Position numbers and translations under genes: made by a program. This document shows positions 24,658 through 32,326 of a stretch of 57,504 bases of DNA, in pieces. The first letter of the stretch is position 1. Each line of letters begins with the position of its first letter. Source of the DNA: DASWHR01 sp036398095 (GTDB taxonomy: Bacteria; Actinomycetota; AC-67); the NCBI GenBank assembly GCA_036398095.1, contig DASWHR010000068.1, forward strand, positions 1 to 57,504, read 5' to 3'. A model generated the notes under the pieces. The model was not told the origin of the DNA. It saw only the letters and a list, made by a program, of their open reading frames with translations, and did no database searches.

Positions 24658-24679
24658 GGCCCGGGGGGCGTGGTAGCGT
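24650..24679 (+). promoter_or_regulatory. Promoter of the zinc transporter operon
   Basis: TTGCAT (24650-24655) and TAGCGT (24674-24679) are separated by 18 bp, and the latter ends six bases before ATG 24686. This is a -35/-10 pair with a leaderless transcript. The -35 lies inside the candidate operator. Confidence 0.5.
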
Positions 24680-24685
24680 CCGGCC

Positions 24686-25678
24686 ATGAGTCTTCGCCTG
24701 CGCGCAGCCTCGGCCGTCCTGGTGTCGCTGGCGACTGCCTGTTCGGGGGGCACCGGTGACGACGGCGGGCTGGTTCGAATCGTCACGACCGTCTCCCCGA
24801 TCACCAACATCGTCGCGACCGTGGGCGGAGACCGGGTGCGCGTCACCGGCATCGTTCCCGAAGGGACCAACAGTCACACGTTCGAGCCGCGGCCGTCCGA
24901 CGCTCGGCTGGTCGCCGAAGCCGACATCGTCATCATCAACGGGCTCGGTCTGGAAGAGCCGACGCTCGAGCTTGCCGAGGCCAACCTCAAAGACGGCGCG
25001 ACAATCGTCAAGCTGGCCGACCGCACCATCGATCGTGCGGAATGGATCTTCGACTTTGCGTTTCCGGAAAGCGGTGGCGACCCGAACCCGCACTTGTGGA
25101 CCAATCCGCCGTACGCGAAGCGGTTCGCGCAGATCGTTCGCGACCAGCTCGCCACGCTCGACCCCGAAGGCGTCGCCGTCTTCGACCGGAACTTCGAGGC
25201 CTTCGCCGAGCGGATCGATGCGCTTGATGCGGCGGCGCGGACGGCGACCGCGACCGTCCCCGAAGGGAACCGCAAGCTGCTCACCTATCACGACTCGTTC
25301 CCCTATTTCGCGCGCGCGTACGGCTGGACCATCATCGGCGCCGTGCAGCCGTCGGACTTCTCCGAGCCGACTCCGCGAGAAGTCGCTCGCTTGATCGAGC
25401 AGGTCCGTCGCGAGAAGGTTCCCGCGATCTTCGGATCGGAGGTGTTCTCATCGCCGGTGCTCGAGCAGATCGCCCGGGAATCGGGCGCGACCTACGTCGC
25501 CGAGCTTCGCGACGACGACCTTCCCGGATCGAAAGGTGATCCCGCGCATTCGTATTTTGGGCTGATGGTGTTCGATTTCAAGACGTTCATGAAAGCACTG
25601 GGAGGAGACGTGTCCGCGTTCGATGCGTTCGATGCGACCAACATCGGCGACGAGTCGAACGCCACGTATCGACAGTGA
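24686..25678 (+). CDS. Zinc ABC transporter substrate-binding lipoprotein
   Basis: A 330-residue cluster A-I binding protein. A lipoprotein signal ends at Cys19 ('LATACSGG'). Candidate metal ligands are the His in 'EGTNSHTFEPRPSD', 'PNPHLWTNPPYAK' and 'LTYHDSFPYFARAYG', plus an acidic residue in 'PAIFGSEVFSSP'. Having His at the third ligand site is ZnuA-like; Mn-binding relatives usually have Glu there. The His-rich loop of many ZnuA proteins is absent. The stop overlaps the ATPase start as GTGA, so this gene heads a znuACB-mshD operon with a candidate metal operator. Confidence 0.9.
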   Translation: MSLRLRAASAVLVSLATACSGGTGDDGGLVRIVTTVSPITNIVATVGGDRVRVTGIVPEGTNSHTFEPRPSDARLVAEADIVIINGLGLEEPTLELAEANLKDGATIVKLADRTIDRAEWIFDFAFPESGGDPNPHLWTNPPYAKRFAQIVRDQLATLDPEGVAVFDRNFEAFAERIDALDAAARTATATVPEGNRKLLTYHDSFPYFARAYGWTIIGAVQPSDFSEPTPREVARLIEQVRREKVPAIFGSEVFSSPVLEQIARESGATYVAELRDDDLPGSKGDPAHSYFGLMVFDFKTFMKALGGDVSAFDAFDATNIGDESNATYRQ

Positions 25679-26460
25679 GCGACCTAGTCCGTTTGGAGCG
25701 CGTCACCTGCGCCTACGGCGAGGAGCGCGTGCTGGTCGACGTGGACCTTTCGATTCGCGCCGGTGCGTTCGTCGGCGTGGTCGGCCCGTCGGGTTCGGGC
25801 AAGTCGACGCTGCTGAAGGCGATCACCGGAGCGGTCAAGCCGGTCTCGGGCCGGATCGCGCGGCCATCCGGGCCGGTCACGGTCGGCTACGTCCCCCAAG
25901 TCGAGACGGTCAACTGGTTCTTTCCCGTGACCGTGCTGGAGGTCGTGCTCATGGCCGCAACCGGGCGCCGCGTTCCCTGGCCCAGCGCCGACGAGCGAGT
26001 CCGCGCCGCCGAAACGCTCGAGCGACTCGGACTCGATGAGTTCGCCGGCCGCCACATCCGCGCGCTGTCGGGCGGCCAGCAGCAACGCGTGTTCATCGCC
26101 CGAGCCCTGTTCGCGCGGCCGCAGTTGCTGCTGCTCGACGAACCGACCAGCGGTGTGGACGTGCACACCCGGCACGACGTTATGCATCTCCTTCACGATC
26201 TCCACCACGACGGGCTCGCGATCCTTCTGACGACCCACGATTTGAACGGCGTCGCCGCGCATTTGCCCGAGATCGTCTGCCTCAACCGCACGGTCCTCGC
26301 CACCGGACCGCCGGCGCAGGTGCTTCGCTCGGATGTGCTCGAACGAACCTACGGCGCGCCGATGGAGGTCCTGTCGCACGGCGGCATGCCGGTCGTGGTC
26401 GAAACCGTCCCGCCGGAGCAGGTTCTCGAACGCCCCGGCCATCACGAGCATTCCGCATGA
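25675..26460 (+). CDS. Zinc ABC transporter ATP-binding protein
   Basis: A 261-residue ATPase of the metal-uptake ABC family. Walker A is 'GPSGSGKSTLL', the Q-loop region 'GYVPQVETVNWFFPVTV' is typical of metal importers, the signature is 'LSGGQQQRVFIARAL', Walker B 'LLLLDEPTSGVD' and the switch 'LLTTHDLNGVA'. The C-terminus ends 'PGHHEHSA', a small His cluster that could contact metal. GTG 25675 overlaps the upstream stop by four bases, and its own stop overlaps the permease start as ATGA. Confidence 0.93.
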   Translation: MSDLVRLERVTCAYGEERVLVDVDLSIRAGAFVGVVGPSGSGKSTLLKAITGAVKPVSGRIARPSGPVTVGYVPQVETVNWFFPVTVLEVVLMAATGRRVPWPSADERVRAAETLERLGLDEFAGRHIRALSGGQQQRVFIARALFARPQLLLLDEPTSGVDVHTRHDVMHLLHDLHHDGLAILLTTHDLNGVAAHLPEIVCLNRTVLATGPPAQVLRSDVLERTYGAPMEVLSHGGMPVVVETVPPEQVLERPGHHEHSA

Positions 26461-27299
26461 ACGAGCTGCTGGATCCGCTCCGGCTGGAGTTCTTTCGCAA
26501 CGGCATGATCGTCGCGATGCTCGCCGGGGCGCTGTGCGGAATGGTGGGCGTCTACGTCGTCTTGCGCGGCATGAGCTACATCGGGCACGGCCTATCGCAC
26601 GCCATCTTCGGCGGCGCGGTCATCTCGTTCGTCGCGAAAGTGAACTTCACCGTCGGCGCCGCCATCTGGGGCTTCCTGTCGGCACTGGCGATCAACCGGG
26701 TCGCGCGTCGCCGCACCATCGGCGCCGACGCGGCGATCGGCGTGGTCACCACCGCGTCGTTCGCCGTCGGCATCGCCATCATCTCACGAACGTCGTCGCT
26801 GCGGCGAAACTTCGATGCGGCGCTGTTCGGCAACGTCCTTGGCGTCGGCGTCGGCGACGTGATCCTGGTCGCCGCCGTCCTTGCCGTCGCCGCCGCCATG
26901 GTGTTCGTGCTGTATCGCCCGCTGCTGTTCGTGACGTTCGACCCCGAAGTCGCCGAAGCCTCCGGCGTCCGCACCGGCGCCTTCGATGCGATGTTCTCGC
27001 TTGTGCTTGCGGCGACGATCGTGGCCACGATGAACGTGCTCGGGGTTCTGCTGATCGCGGCCGCGCTGGTGATCCCGCCGGTGGTGGCGCGCATGCTCAC
27101 CAACTCGTTCCGGCGGATGCTGTGGATCGCGATCGTGATCGGCGCGGCCGGCGGGCTGATCGGGATGTACGTGTCCTACTTCGTGGACATGGCATCCGGT
27201 CCGGCGATCGTGATCGTCGAGGCGGCGACGTTCTTGGTCGTCTACGGGCTGTCGGGGGCTCGCGGCCGGCGCGCGCTTCCGGCCGGAGCCATCGAGTAG
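26457..27299 (+). CDS. Zinc ABC transporter permease
   Basis: A 280-residue membrane protein of the ABC-3 (ZnuB/TroC) family with about eight hydrophobic helices. Characteristic segments are 'GMIVAMLAGALCGMVGVYVV', then 'LRGMSYIGHGLSHAIFGG', 'AAIGVVTTASFAVGIAII', 'RPLLFVTFDPEVAEASGV' and the late 'VLLIAAALVIPPVVARML'. ATG 26457 overlaps the ATPase stop. The mycothiol synthase gene starts at the base after the stop codon (TAG-ATG), so all four genes are probably one transcript. Confidence 0.93.
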   Translation: MNELLDPLRLEFFRNGMIVAMLAGALCGMVGVYVVLRGMSYIGHGLSHAIFGGAVISFVAKVNFTVGAAIWGFLSALAINRVARRRTIGADAAIGVVTTASFAVGIAIISRTSSLRRNFDAALFGNVLGVGVGDVILVAAVLAVAAAMVFVLYRPLLFVTFDPEVAEASGVRTGAFDAMFSLVLAATIVATMNVLGVLLIAAALVIPPVVARMLTNSFRRMLWIAIVIGAAGGLIGMYVSYFVDMASGPAIVIVEAATFLVVYGLSGARGRRALPAGAIE

Positions 27300-28316
27300 A
27301 TGCCCCGCCCTCCACACGACCACGAGACGGCCCACGCGCCCGACGTCGCCGTCGTCGATCTGGGCGAGCCGGCCGAGCGGGGCCGCATCGAAGCACTGAT
27401 GCGCGCGTGCGAAAAGGTCGACGGGCATCTTCCGTTCGGCGACCACGAACTGCTCGCGATCCAAAGCGGCGCGGTGGAGGACCACGTCGGCTTCGGCGTG
27501 CGCCGCAGCGACGGGCTCGCCGGCTACGGCCATCTGTCGCGCCTCGGCGCCGCGTGGTTCTTCGAGATCGCCGTTGATCCCGATGCGCGCGGCCGCGGCA
27601 TCGCGACGCGGATTCTGGACGCGATCGTTGCGCACACGGCGGCGCACGGCGGCGGCACGCTCTCGACCTGGGCCTACCGGCGCACCGAAGATGTGGGCGG
27701 CCTGGCGCGTCACGCGCGGCTGCGGCCGTCGCGGACGCTGTTTCAGATGCGCCTGGACACGCTGCCGAGCCACGCGCCGCCGATGCCGGACGGCGTCGCG
27801 CTGGACCGCTTCCGTCCCGGCGACGAGGACGAGTGGCTCGCGCTGAACGCGCGCGCGTTCGCCGACCTTCCCGATCAGGGCGCATGGACCGCCCGCGACC
27901 TTCGCGCGCGGCACGGCGCCTCATGGTTCGACGCCGGCGACGTGCTCACCACCCGGCGCAGCGGGCGGCTGATCGGCACATGCTGGACGAAGCTCGACCC
28001 CGGCGTCCGTTCCCACGAGGGCCGGCAGCTCGGCGAGATTTACGTGATCGCCGTCGATCCGGCGGAGGCCGGCGCGGGCCTGGGCCGCAGCCTGATCACG
28101 ACGGGGCTCGCGCATCTGCGCGGACGCGGCGCCGAGGTGGGGATGCTCTACGTGGACAAGCGCAACGAAGCCGCCGTCGCCGTGTACTCCTCGCTCGGAT
28201 TCCGCGTGCACCACGAGGACGTCTGTCTGATCACCGACGTTGCGGGGAGCGGCGAGCCTTCGCCCGCGGACGCTTCGCGCAGGACGCGCATTCGCCCAGC
28301 ACGGCGAAATGAGTGA
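27300..28316 (+). CDS. mshD: Mycothiol synthase-like protein, two GNAT domains
   Basis: A 338-residue protein with tandem GNAT folds. The first has 'WFFEIAVDPDARGRGIATRI'. The second has 'GEIYVIAVDPAEAGAGLGRS' followed by 'MLYVDKRNEAAVAVYSSLGF', which matches MshD, the acetyl-CoA:Cys-GlcN-Ins acetyltransferase that finishes mycothiol synthesis. Other MshD-like features are the 'FADLPDQGAWTARDLRAR' and 'TCWTKLDPG' segments. The start abuts the permease stop, tying thiol synthesis to zinc uptake. The C-terminal Arg-rich tail overlaps the end of the convergent Fur gene by 86 bp. Confidence 0.87.
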   Translation: MPRPPHDHETAHAPDVAVVDLGEPAERGRIEALMRACEKVDGHLPFGDHELLAIQSGAVEDHVGFGVRRSDGLAGYGHLSRLGAAWFFEIAVDPDARGRGIATRILDAIVAHTAAHGGGTLSTWAYRRTEDVGGLARHARLRPSRTLFQMRLDTLPSHAPPMPDGVALDRFRPGDEDEWLALNARAFADLPDQGAWTARDLRARHGASWFDAGDVLTTRRSGRLIGTCWTKLDPGVRSHEGRQLGEIYVIAVDPAEAGAGLGRSLITTGLAHLRGRGAEVGMLYVDKRNEAAVAVYSSLGFRVHHEDVCLITDVAGSGEPSPADASRRTRIRPARRNE

Positions 28317-28719
28317 AATCCGCGCGGAAGCCGTACCGGTCGCGCAAGCGCTTCGCGAACGGCGCGACGACGGCGGCGTCGACCTCGGTGATCGATCCGC
28401 ATCGTTCGCAGACCAAATGCTGATGCATTCCGCCTCCGCCGAGGTGATACACGCTCGCGGTATGTCCCAGGTGCGCGTGGCATACCACGCCAACCTCTTC
28501 GAGCGAGGTCAGCGTCCGGTAGATCGTCGAGGGGCTGACCGACGGCATCCGCTTGCGGACGCGTGCGACGATCTGGTCGGCGGTGGCGTGCCCGTCTGAG
28601 GCGGCGATGGCGTCGAGCGTCGCCCGGCGCTGCGGCGTGCGACGCAGGCCGTGCGAGCGAAGCACCTCATCGATGTCGTCGAGCGCGTGCTCGTGATCCG
28701 GCGGCCGGGCGCCTTTCAT
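28231..28719 (-). CDS. Fur family metalloregulator, probably Zur-like
   Basis: A 162-residue winged-helix regulator. The DNA-binding helix region is 'VSPSTIYRTLTSLEEVGVV', preceded by 'LRRTPQRRATLDAI'. The metal-sensor part has 'HQHLVCERCGSITEVD' and a second pair in 'LGECASC', the two CxxC motifs that hold structural zinc in Fur/Zur proteins. Proximity to the zinc transporter operon suggests Zur. The basic C-terminus ('RPRAKARRSPQRR') lies in the 86-bp overlap with the convergent mshD end. It is transcribed from a leaderless-type promoter. Confidence 0.9.
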   Translation of the reverse strand: MKGARPPDHEHALDDIDEVLRSHGLRRTPQRRATLDAIAASDGHATADQIVARVRKRMPSVSPSTIYRTLTSLEEVGVVCHAHLGHTASVYHLGGGGMHQHLVCERCGSITEVDAAVVAPFAKRLRDRYGFRADFTHFAVLGECASCAKRPRAKARRSPQRR

Positions 28720-28726
28720 GCACCCG

Positions 28727-28732
28727 AGTGTA
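28727..28732 (-). promoter_or_regulatory. -10 element TACACT, leaderless promoter of the Fur-family gene
   Basis: On the minus strand GG-TACACT lies seven bases before ATG 28719, with no ribosome site. The GATGC/GCATC half-sites seen before znuA are not present here, so autoregulation by the same motif is not supported. Confidence 0.5.
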
Positions 28733-28758
28733 CCTGCAACCAGGTCGCAGCTGCCGGG

Positions 28759-29382
28759 TCAGCCGCCGAGCAGCTTGCGCTTGCGGGCTTCGAACTCCTC
28801 GGCCGTGAGCGCGCCTCGGTCGCGCAGGTCGGCGAGCTTGGCGAGCTCGTCGGCGACCGACGGCGCGGAACGGGATCCCCGGCCGTTGTCGGGTCCCAGG
28901 CCGCGACGCGCTTCCGCGGCCTCGTAGATCTTCTTTTGCACGTCAACCGGACGGCCGATGTCGTCGAAGGTGGTCTGTCCGTACTCGCCGGCCGACTCCA
29001 GCCTGATGTCGCCCGAACGAACAAGCCGGTCCAGCATGCTCTGCGTGACGGTCACGTCATTGACGCGCTCGAGCGGGATCTCGCGCGACACCTTCGCGAC
29101 CACGCCGCTGCGCGCGATGATGCGCTCGTTGGTCAGCACGAACTCGGTGAACTTCCATCGCGCCAGCCGGATGCCGGCCGTCCACACCCACGCGATCAGC
29201 GCCGCTCCGATCAGGGCCCAGCGGAGCGCGGCGCGCCCGTCGCCGACCTTGACGAACGCGAACCCGGCCACGCCGGCGATCGCACACGTCGTCGCAACCG
29301 GCCCGACGAGCGCCTTCCAATGGGGTCGCAGGTCCAGGATCACGTGCTCGTCGTCGGTGAGCAGACGCGGCGGAAACGGCAT
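28759..29382 (-). CDS. Membrane PH-domain protein with C-terminal SHOCT motif
   Basis: A 207-residue protein with two transmembrane helices ('VATTCAIAGVAGFAFV' and 'WALIGAALIAWVWTAGI'). These are followed by a bacterial PH domain of the YdbS/bPH_2 type ('KFTEFVLTNERIIARSG', 'EIPLERVNDVTVTQSMLDR'). The C-terminus is a SHOCT motif ('ELAKLADLRDRGALTAEEFE', 'ARKRKLLGG'). Function is unknown; such proteins are membrane-associated and may help oligomerisation or envelope homeostasis. ATG 29382 follows a -10-like TACCAT by six bases. Confidence 0.85.
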   Translation of the reverse strand: MPFPPRLLTDDEHVILDLRPHWKALVGPVATTCAIAGVAGFAFVKVGDGRAALRWALIGAALIAWVWTAGIRLARWKFTEFVLTNERIIARSGVVAKVSREIPLERVNDVTVTQSMLDRLVRSGDIRLESAGEYGQTTFDDIGRPVDVQKKIYEAAEARRGLGPDNGRGSRSAPSVADELAKLADLRDRGALTAEEFEARKRKLLGG

Positions 29383-29388
29383 GGACCA

Positions 29389-29394
29389 ATGGTA
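29389..29394 (-). promoter_or_regulatory. -10 element TACCAT, leaderless promoter of the PH-domain gene
   Basis: TACCAT on the minus strand ends six bases before ATG 29382. It lies just downstream of the terminator of the preceding minus-strand gene, so the PH-domain gene is likely a separate transcription unit. Confidence 0.45.
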
Positions 29395-29398
29395 CGTG

Positions 29399-29444
29399 GA
29401 AAAGGCGCCGGCGCGAGGCACCCCAGGGGAGGTGACCTCGCGCC
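29399..29444 (-). terminator. Rho-independent terminator of the small secreted protein gene
   Basis: GGCGCGAGG (29410-29418) pairs perfectly with CCTCGCGCC (29436-29444) around a 17-nt loop that contains its own CCCC/GGGG. Read on the minus strand, the hairpin is followed shortly by a TTTT run (29400-29403 region). It lies 18 nt downstream of the stop of the gene at 29462-29926. Confidence 0.65.
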
Positions 29445-29461
29445 GCCGCGGTGTTCGGGTC

Positions 29462-29926
29462 CTACGGCGCGGGCAGCGGCCCCGCGCAACTGTTCGCGAT
29501 GTTCTGAGCCCACGTGTCCGGCGACTTGGCCGGTGCCGTGGAGGTCCATCCACCGTTGGCGCTTTCGTAGAAGGCCGGGCCGCCGGCCGAGGCTGCGACG
29601 CGGACGTAGCCGTCGGTGCACGGAGCGCCGGCGTTGTTCGAGTCTCCGTCCACGTCCACGAAGCCCTTCTGCGCGTTCGCGTCGCCCTGAACGGTGATGG
29701 TGCCCTTCGCCGGCGCCGGAACCGTCGAGCCGGTGTTGCAGGCCTTCACCGTGGCCGGACCGCCGGCCGGGTCTCCGGTCTGGTTGATGCCGACGCCGAG
29801 CGGCGTCGTCCCGGGGGGAACCGCGCCGCCGTTGCATGCGGCCGACGGCTCGGCCGCGCCGGCCGCCCCCATGATCATCGTCGCCAGCGCAACCGCGACG
29901 AGCGCAATCAACTTCGAACCCCGCAT
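29462..29926 (-). CDS. Small secreted protein of unknown function
   Basis: A 154-residue exported protein with a signal peptide ('LIALVAVALATMIMGAAGAA', about residues 6-25). The mature part is rich in Gly, Ala, Thr and Asn and has four cysteines ('SAACNGG', 'VKACNTG', 'GAPCTDG', 'ANSCAGP'), enough for two disulfides. The segment 'FVDVDGDSNNAGAPCTDGYV' is beta-like and acidic. No family was recognised. ATG 29926 has an AGGAGG just upstream on the minus strand, unlike the leaderless neighbours, and a terminator follows the gene. Confidence 0.75.
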   Translation of the reverse strand: MRGSKLIALVAVALATMIMGAAGAAEPSAACNGGAVPPGTTPLGVGINQTGDPAGGPATVKACNTGSTVPAPAKGTITVQGDANAQKGFVDVDGDSNNAGAPCTDGYVRVAASAGGPAFYESANGGWTSTAPAKSPDTWAQNIANSCAGPLPAP

Positions 29927-30077
29927 CCTGGTGCCTCCTCTCGGCGGGATCCCACCGATCCCAGGCCGTTCATCGTGTGGTACGAGCGTGCGGCGCCCGC
30001 CTTACGATCGGCGTACCGGAATGCGATCGACTGCGGCGTTTGTCCCCGCGCAGGTGGGCGCGCTCGCGTCCGGCCGG

Positions 30078-30083
30078 TACACT
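30078..30083 (+). promoter_or_regulatory. -10 element TACACT, leaderless promoter of the HAD gene
   Basis: GG-TACACT ends nine bases before ATG 30093 and is identical to the fur-family -10 on the other strand. No ribosome site is present. Confidence 0.5.
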
Positions 30084-30092
30084 CCCGCGGCG

Positions 30093-30725
30093 ATGACGAG
30101 GGGATTGCTGGTCGATTTCGGCGGCGTGCTCACCACGTCGGTGATCGATTCATTCGCCGAATTCGCGCGGGCCGAAGGCCTGGATCCGTCGGCGCTGGCA
30201 TCGGCGATGCGCGACGCCATGAGCGATGCCGACAGCTTCTTTCTTCGCGTCGAACGCGGACACATCGACACGCCCGACTTCGAAGTCGCCTTCGCCGAGC
30301 TGATCGAAGCGCGGCTGGGCATCGCGGTCGCCGCATCGGGGTTGAAGTCGCGCCTGTTCGCGGCCTCGATGCCGAGCGAGCCGATGTTGCACGCATTGCG
30401 TTGCGCGCGCGCGGGCGGCGTGCGCACCGCCTTGGTCTCGAACTCATGGGGCGTGACCGAAGGGGGATATCCCGTGCACCGGTTCGATGAGCTCTTCGAT
30501 GCCACCGTGATTTCGGGCGACGTCGGGCTGCGCAAGCCCGAACCCGAGATCTACCTTCTGGCCGCGGAGCGGGCCGGCGTCGAGCCCGCCGAGTGCGTCT
30601 TCGTCGACGATTTCGCGATCAACGTCGATGGGGCCGTGGCGACCGGCATGTCCGGGATCCTTCACCGCGACGTCGACACCACGATCGAGCAACTGGAGCG
30701 CTTCCTGGGCTTGCCGCTCCGCTAG
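30093..30725 (+). CDS. HAD superfamily hydrolase
   Basis: A 210-residue haloacid-dehalogenase-type hydrolase, probably a small-molecule phosphatase. Motif I is 'LLVDFGGVLTTS', in which the second Asp of DxD is replaced by Gly, as in epoxide-hydrolase-N-terminal/acyl-phosphatase-like HADs ('DFGGV'). Motif II is 'TALVSNSWGV', the Lys is in 'GLRKPEPEIYLLAAERAGV' and motif IV is 'CVFVDDFAINVDGA'. The helical cap lies between residues 15 and 85. ATG 30093 is set by the promoter. It converges with the HesB-like gene. Confidence 0.87.
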   Translation: MTRGLLVDFGGVLTTSVIDSFAEFARAEGLDPSALASAMRDAMSDADSFFLRVERGHIDTPDFEVAFAELIEARLGIAVAASGLKSRLFAASMPSEPMLHALRCARAGGVRTALVSNSWGVTEGGYPVHRFDELFDATVISGDVGLRKPEPEIYLLAAERAGVEPAECVFVDDFAINVDGAVATGMSGILHRDVDTTIEQLERFLGLPLR

Positions 30726-30743
30726 CGCCGCGTTGCGGCCCGA

Positions 30744-31028
30744 TTAGTCGAGCGGGACGACCACGATCTGGTCGTGCTCGGCCGATACGTCGATTGCCGC
30801 CGGACCGTCCTGCGTCACCGATTCGTTGACGAAGATCCGCATGCCGCCGGCTTCGACGGTCGTGTCGCCGCGCTCGGGTTCGTCGGCGAAGCCGCTTCGC
30901 GCCTGACCTGCGGCGACCCAGACTCGGACTCCGAACGCCGACGGATCCAGCCTCGCCGCATCCAGGCCGCGTCGAAGCACGTCCGCGGCCCGGGGCGTGA
31001 TCACGACCTCGTTCTCCGGTTCGTTCAT
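30744..31028 (-). CDS. HesB/IscA-like protein lacking cysteines
   Basis: A 94-residue protein that reads like an A-type iron-sulfur carrier: 'VVITPRAADVLRRGLDAA', 'FGVRVWVAAGQARSGFADEP' and 'GGMRIFVNESV'. There is not one cysteine in the protein, whereas IscA/ErpA need three, so it cannot carry an Fe-S cluster in the known way. It may be a structural relative with another role, such as the HesB-like proteins of unknown function in actinobacteria. ATG 31028 is preferred over the in-frame TTG 31064. It is divergent from greA, 41 bp away. Confidence 0.72.
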   Translation of the reverse strand: MNEPENEVVITPRAADVLRRGLDAARLDPSAFGVRVWVAAGQARSGFADEPERGDTTVEAGGMRIFVNESVTQDGPAAIDVSAEHDQIVVVPLD

Positions 31029-31054
31029 CGGCGCATTGTCGGCGGGCAACCGGG

Positions 31055-31060
31055 TAAACT
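31055..31060 (+). promoter_or_regulatory. -10 element TAAACT, leaderless promoter of greA
   Basis: GG-TAAACT ends nine bases before ATG 31070. The 41-bp gap is shared with the divergent HesB-like gene, whose own promoter must overlap it. Confidence 0.5.
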
Positions 31061-31069
31061 CCAAACCCT

Positions 31070-31570
31070 ATGTCAACCGCTCAAGAGCCCCCCGTCCTTT
31101 CCCGGGCCGCGTTGGACCGTTTGAAGCAAGAGCACGACGACCTGACCACCGACGGCCGTCGCGATATTTCGGAGCGCTTGCTTCGTGCGCGCGAACTCGG
31201 CGATCTGTCCGAAAACGCCGAGTACGACCAGACCAAGAACGATCAGGCGCAGATGGAAGCGCGCATTCGATATCTGGAATGGACGATCAAGAACGCCGTC
31301 GTGCAAGACGGGCCGATCTCGACCGATGCCGTCGGTCCGAGCATGATCGTGACGCTGCGAGCGCTCGACGAAGGCGATGCGGAACCGGAGCAGTATTTGC
31401 TCGCGCAATCCAAGGAAGAGCGAGCGAGCGGCATGCGCACGATCACGACGGTCTCCCCTTTGGGCCAGGCGATCATCGGCCGCGACAAGGGCGACGAGAT
31501 TTCCTACGACGCACCCGGCGGGACCTTCCGCTACGAGGTCGTCGCATACGAGCCGTGGGACGGACGCTGA
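31070..31570 (+). CDS. greA: Transcription elongation factor GreA
   Basis: A 166-residue Gre factor that stimulates RNA cleavage in backtracked RNA polymerase. The N-terminal coiled coil carries the acidic tip 'ARELGDLSENAEYDQTKND', and the C-terminal FKBP-like domain contains 'TTVSPLGQAIIGRDKGDEI'. Length is normal. The next gene, a peptidyl-prolyl isomerase, has its own ribosome site 25 nt later and may be cotranscribed. Confidence 0.94.
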   Translation: MSTAQEPPVLSRAALDRLKQEHDDLTTDGRRDISERLLRARELGDLSENAEYDQTKNDQAQMEARIRYLEWTIKNAVVQDGPISTDAVGPSMIVTLRALDEGDAEPEQYLLAQSKEERASGMRTITTVSPLGQAIIGRDKGDEISYDAPGGTFRYEVVAYEPWDGR

Positions 31571-31595
31571 CGTCCTCTCGAAAGGAGCCATCCAC

Positions 31596-32108
31596 ATGAC
31601 CCTGCACGCGACGTTCAAGACTTCGATGGGCGACTTCAAGTGCAAGCTGCTCGACGATCATGCCCCCAAGACCGTGGACAACTTCGTCGGCCTGGCAACC
31701 GGCAAGCAGACCTGGAAGGATCCCGGCAGCGCCCGCCAGCGCAACGAGCCGCTCTACGACGGGACGATCTTCCACCGGGTCATCCCCGAGTTCATGATCC
31801 AGGGCGGCGACCCGATGGGAACCGGCACCGGCGGTCCCGGATACCAATTCGAGGACGAAGTGTCGGGCGGGCCGTCGTTCACCCGCGCCGGTTACCTCGC
31901 GATGGCCAACGCCGGCCCGAACACCAACGGCTCGCAGTTCTTCATCACCGAGGCTCCGACGCCCTGGTTGACCGGCAAGCACACCATTTTCGGCGAGGTC
32001 ATCGAAGGCATGGACGTCGTCAACGCGATCGCGCGCGTCGCCACGTCGGGCGGAGACCGGCCGCGCGAAGACGTGATCCTTCACACGGTCGAGATCGCCG
32101 AATCGTGA
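31596..32108 (+). CDS. Cyclophilin-type peptidyl-prolyl cis-trans isomerase
   Basis: A 170-residue cytoplasmic cyclophilin catalysing proline isomerisation. Catalytic and binding motifs are 'FHRVIPEFMIQGGDP', 'YLAMANAGPNTNGSQFFIT' and 'PWLTGKHTIFGEVIEGMDVV'. There is no signal peptide. ATG 31596 has AAAGGAG about nine bases upstream. It is the first of five genes joined by four-base overlaps up to 33658. Confidence 0.95.
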   Translation: MTLHATFKTSMGDFKCKLLDDHAPKTVDNFVGLATGKQTWKDPGSARQRNEPLYDGTIFHRVIPEFMIQGGDPMGTGTGGPGYQFEDEVSGGPSFTRAGYLAMANAGPNTNGSQFFITEAPTPWLTGKHTIFGEVIEGMDVVNAIARVATSGGDRPREDVILHTVEIAES

Positions 32109-32326
32109 GCCGAACGCTCACGATCACACGCCGAGCCGCGTGGCTGCTGATCGGCGCGGCGGCGTGGACGATCTACATCTGGACGACTCGTGTCTACACG
32201 ATCGCGCGGCAGAACCAGACGACGTCGTTCAAAGTCGCGCATTACGTGCTCGCGGCCGTCTCGATCGTGCTCGGCATCGCGATCGGCACCGTCGGCGTTC
32301 GAGCGCTCCGCCGCGCGCCGGCGTGA
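32105..32326 (+). CDS. Small two-helix membrane protein
   Basis: A 73-residue protein with GTG 32105 overlapping the isomerase stop (GTGA). Two transmembrane helices are visible ('AAWLLIGAAAWTIYIWTTRV' and 'YVLAAVSIVLGIAIGTVGV'), separated by the polar 'IARQNQTTSFKVAH'. It resembles small SCO4848-type actinobacterial membrane proteins of unknown function, although I am not sure of that assignment. It is translationally coupled at both ends, arguing that it is expressed. Confidence 0.75.
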   Translation: MSRTLTITRRAAWLLIGAAAWTIYIWTTRVYTIARQNQTTSFKVAHYVLAAVSIVLGIAIGTVGVRALRRAPA

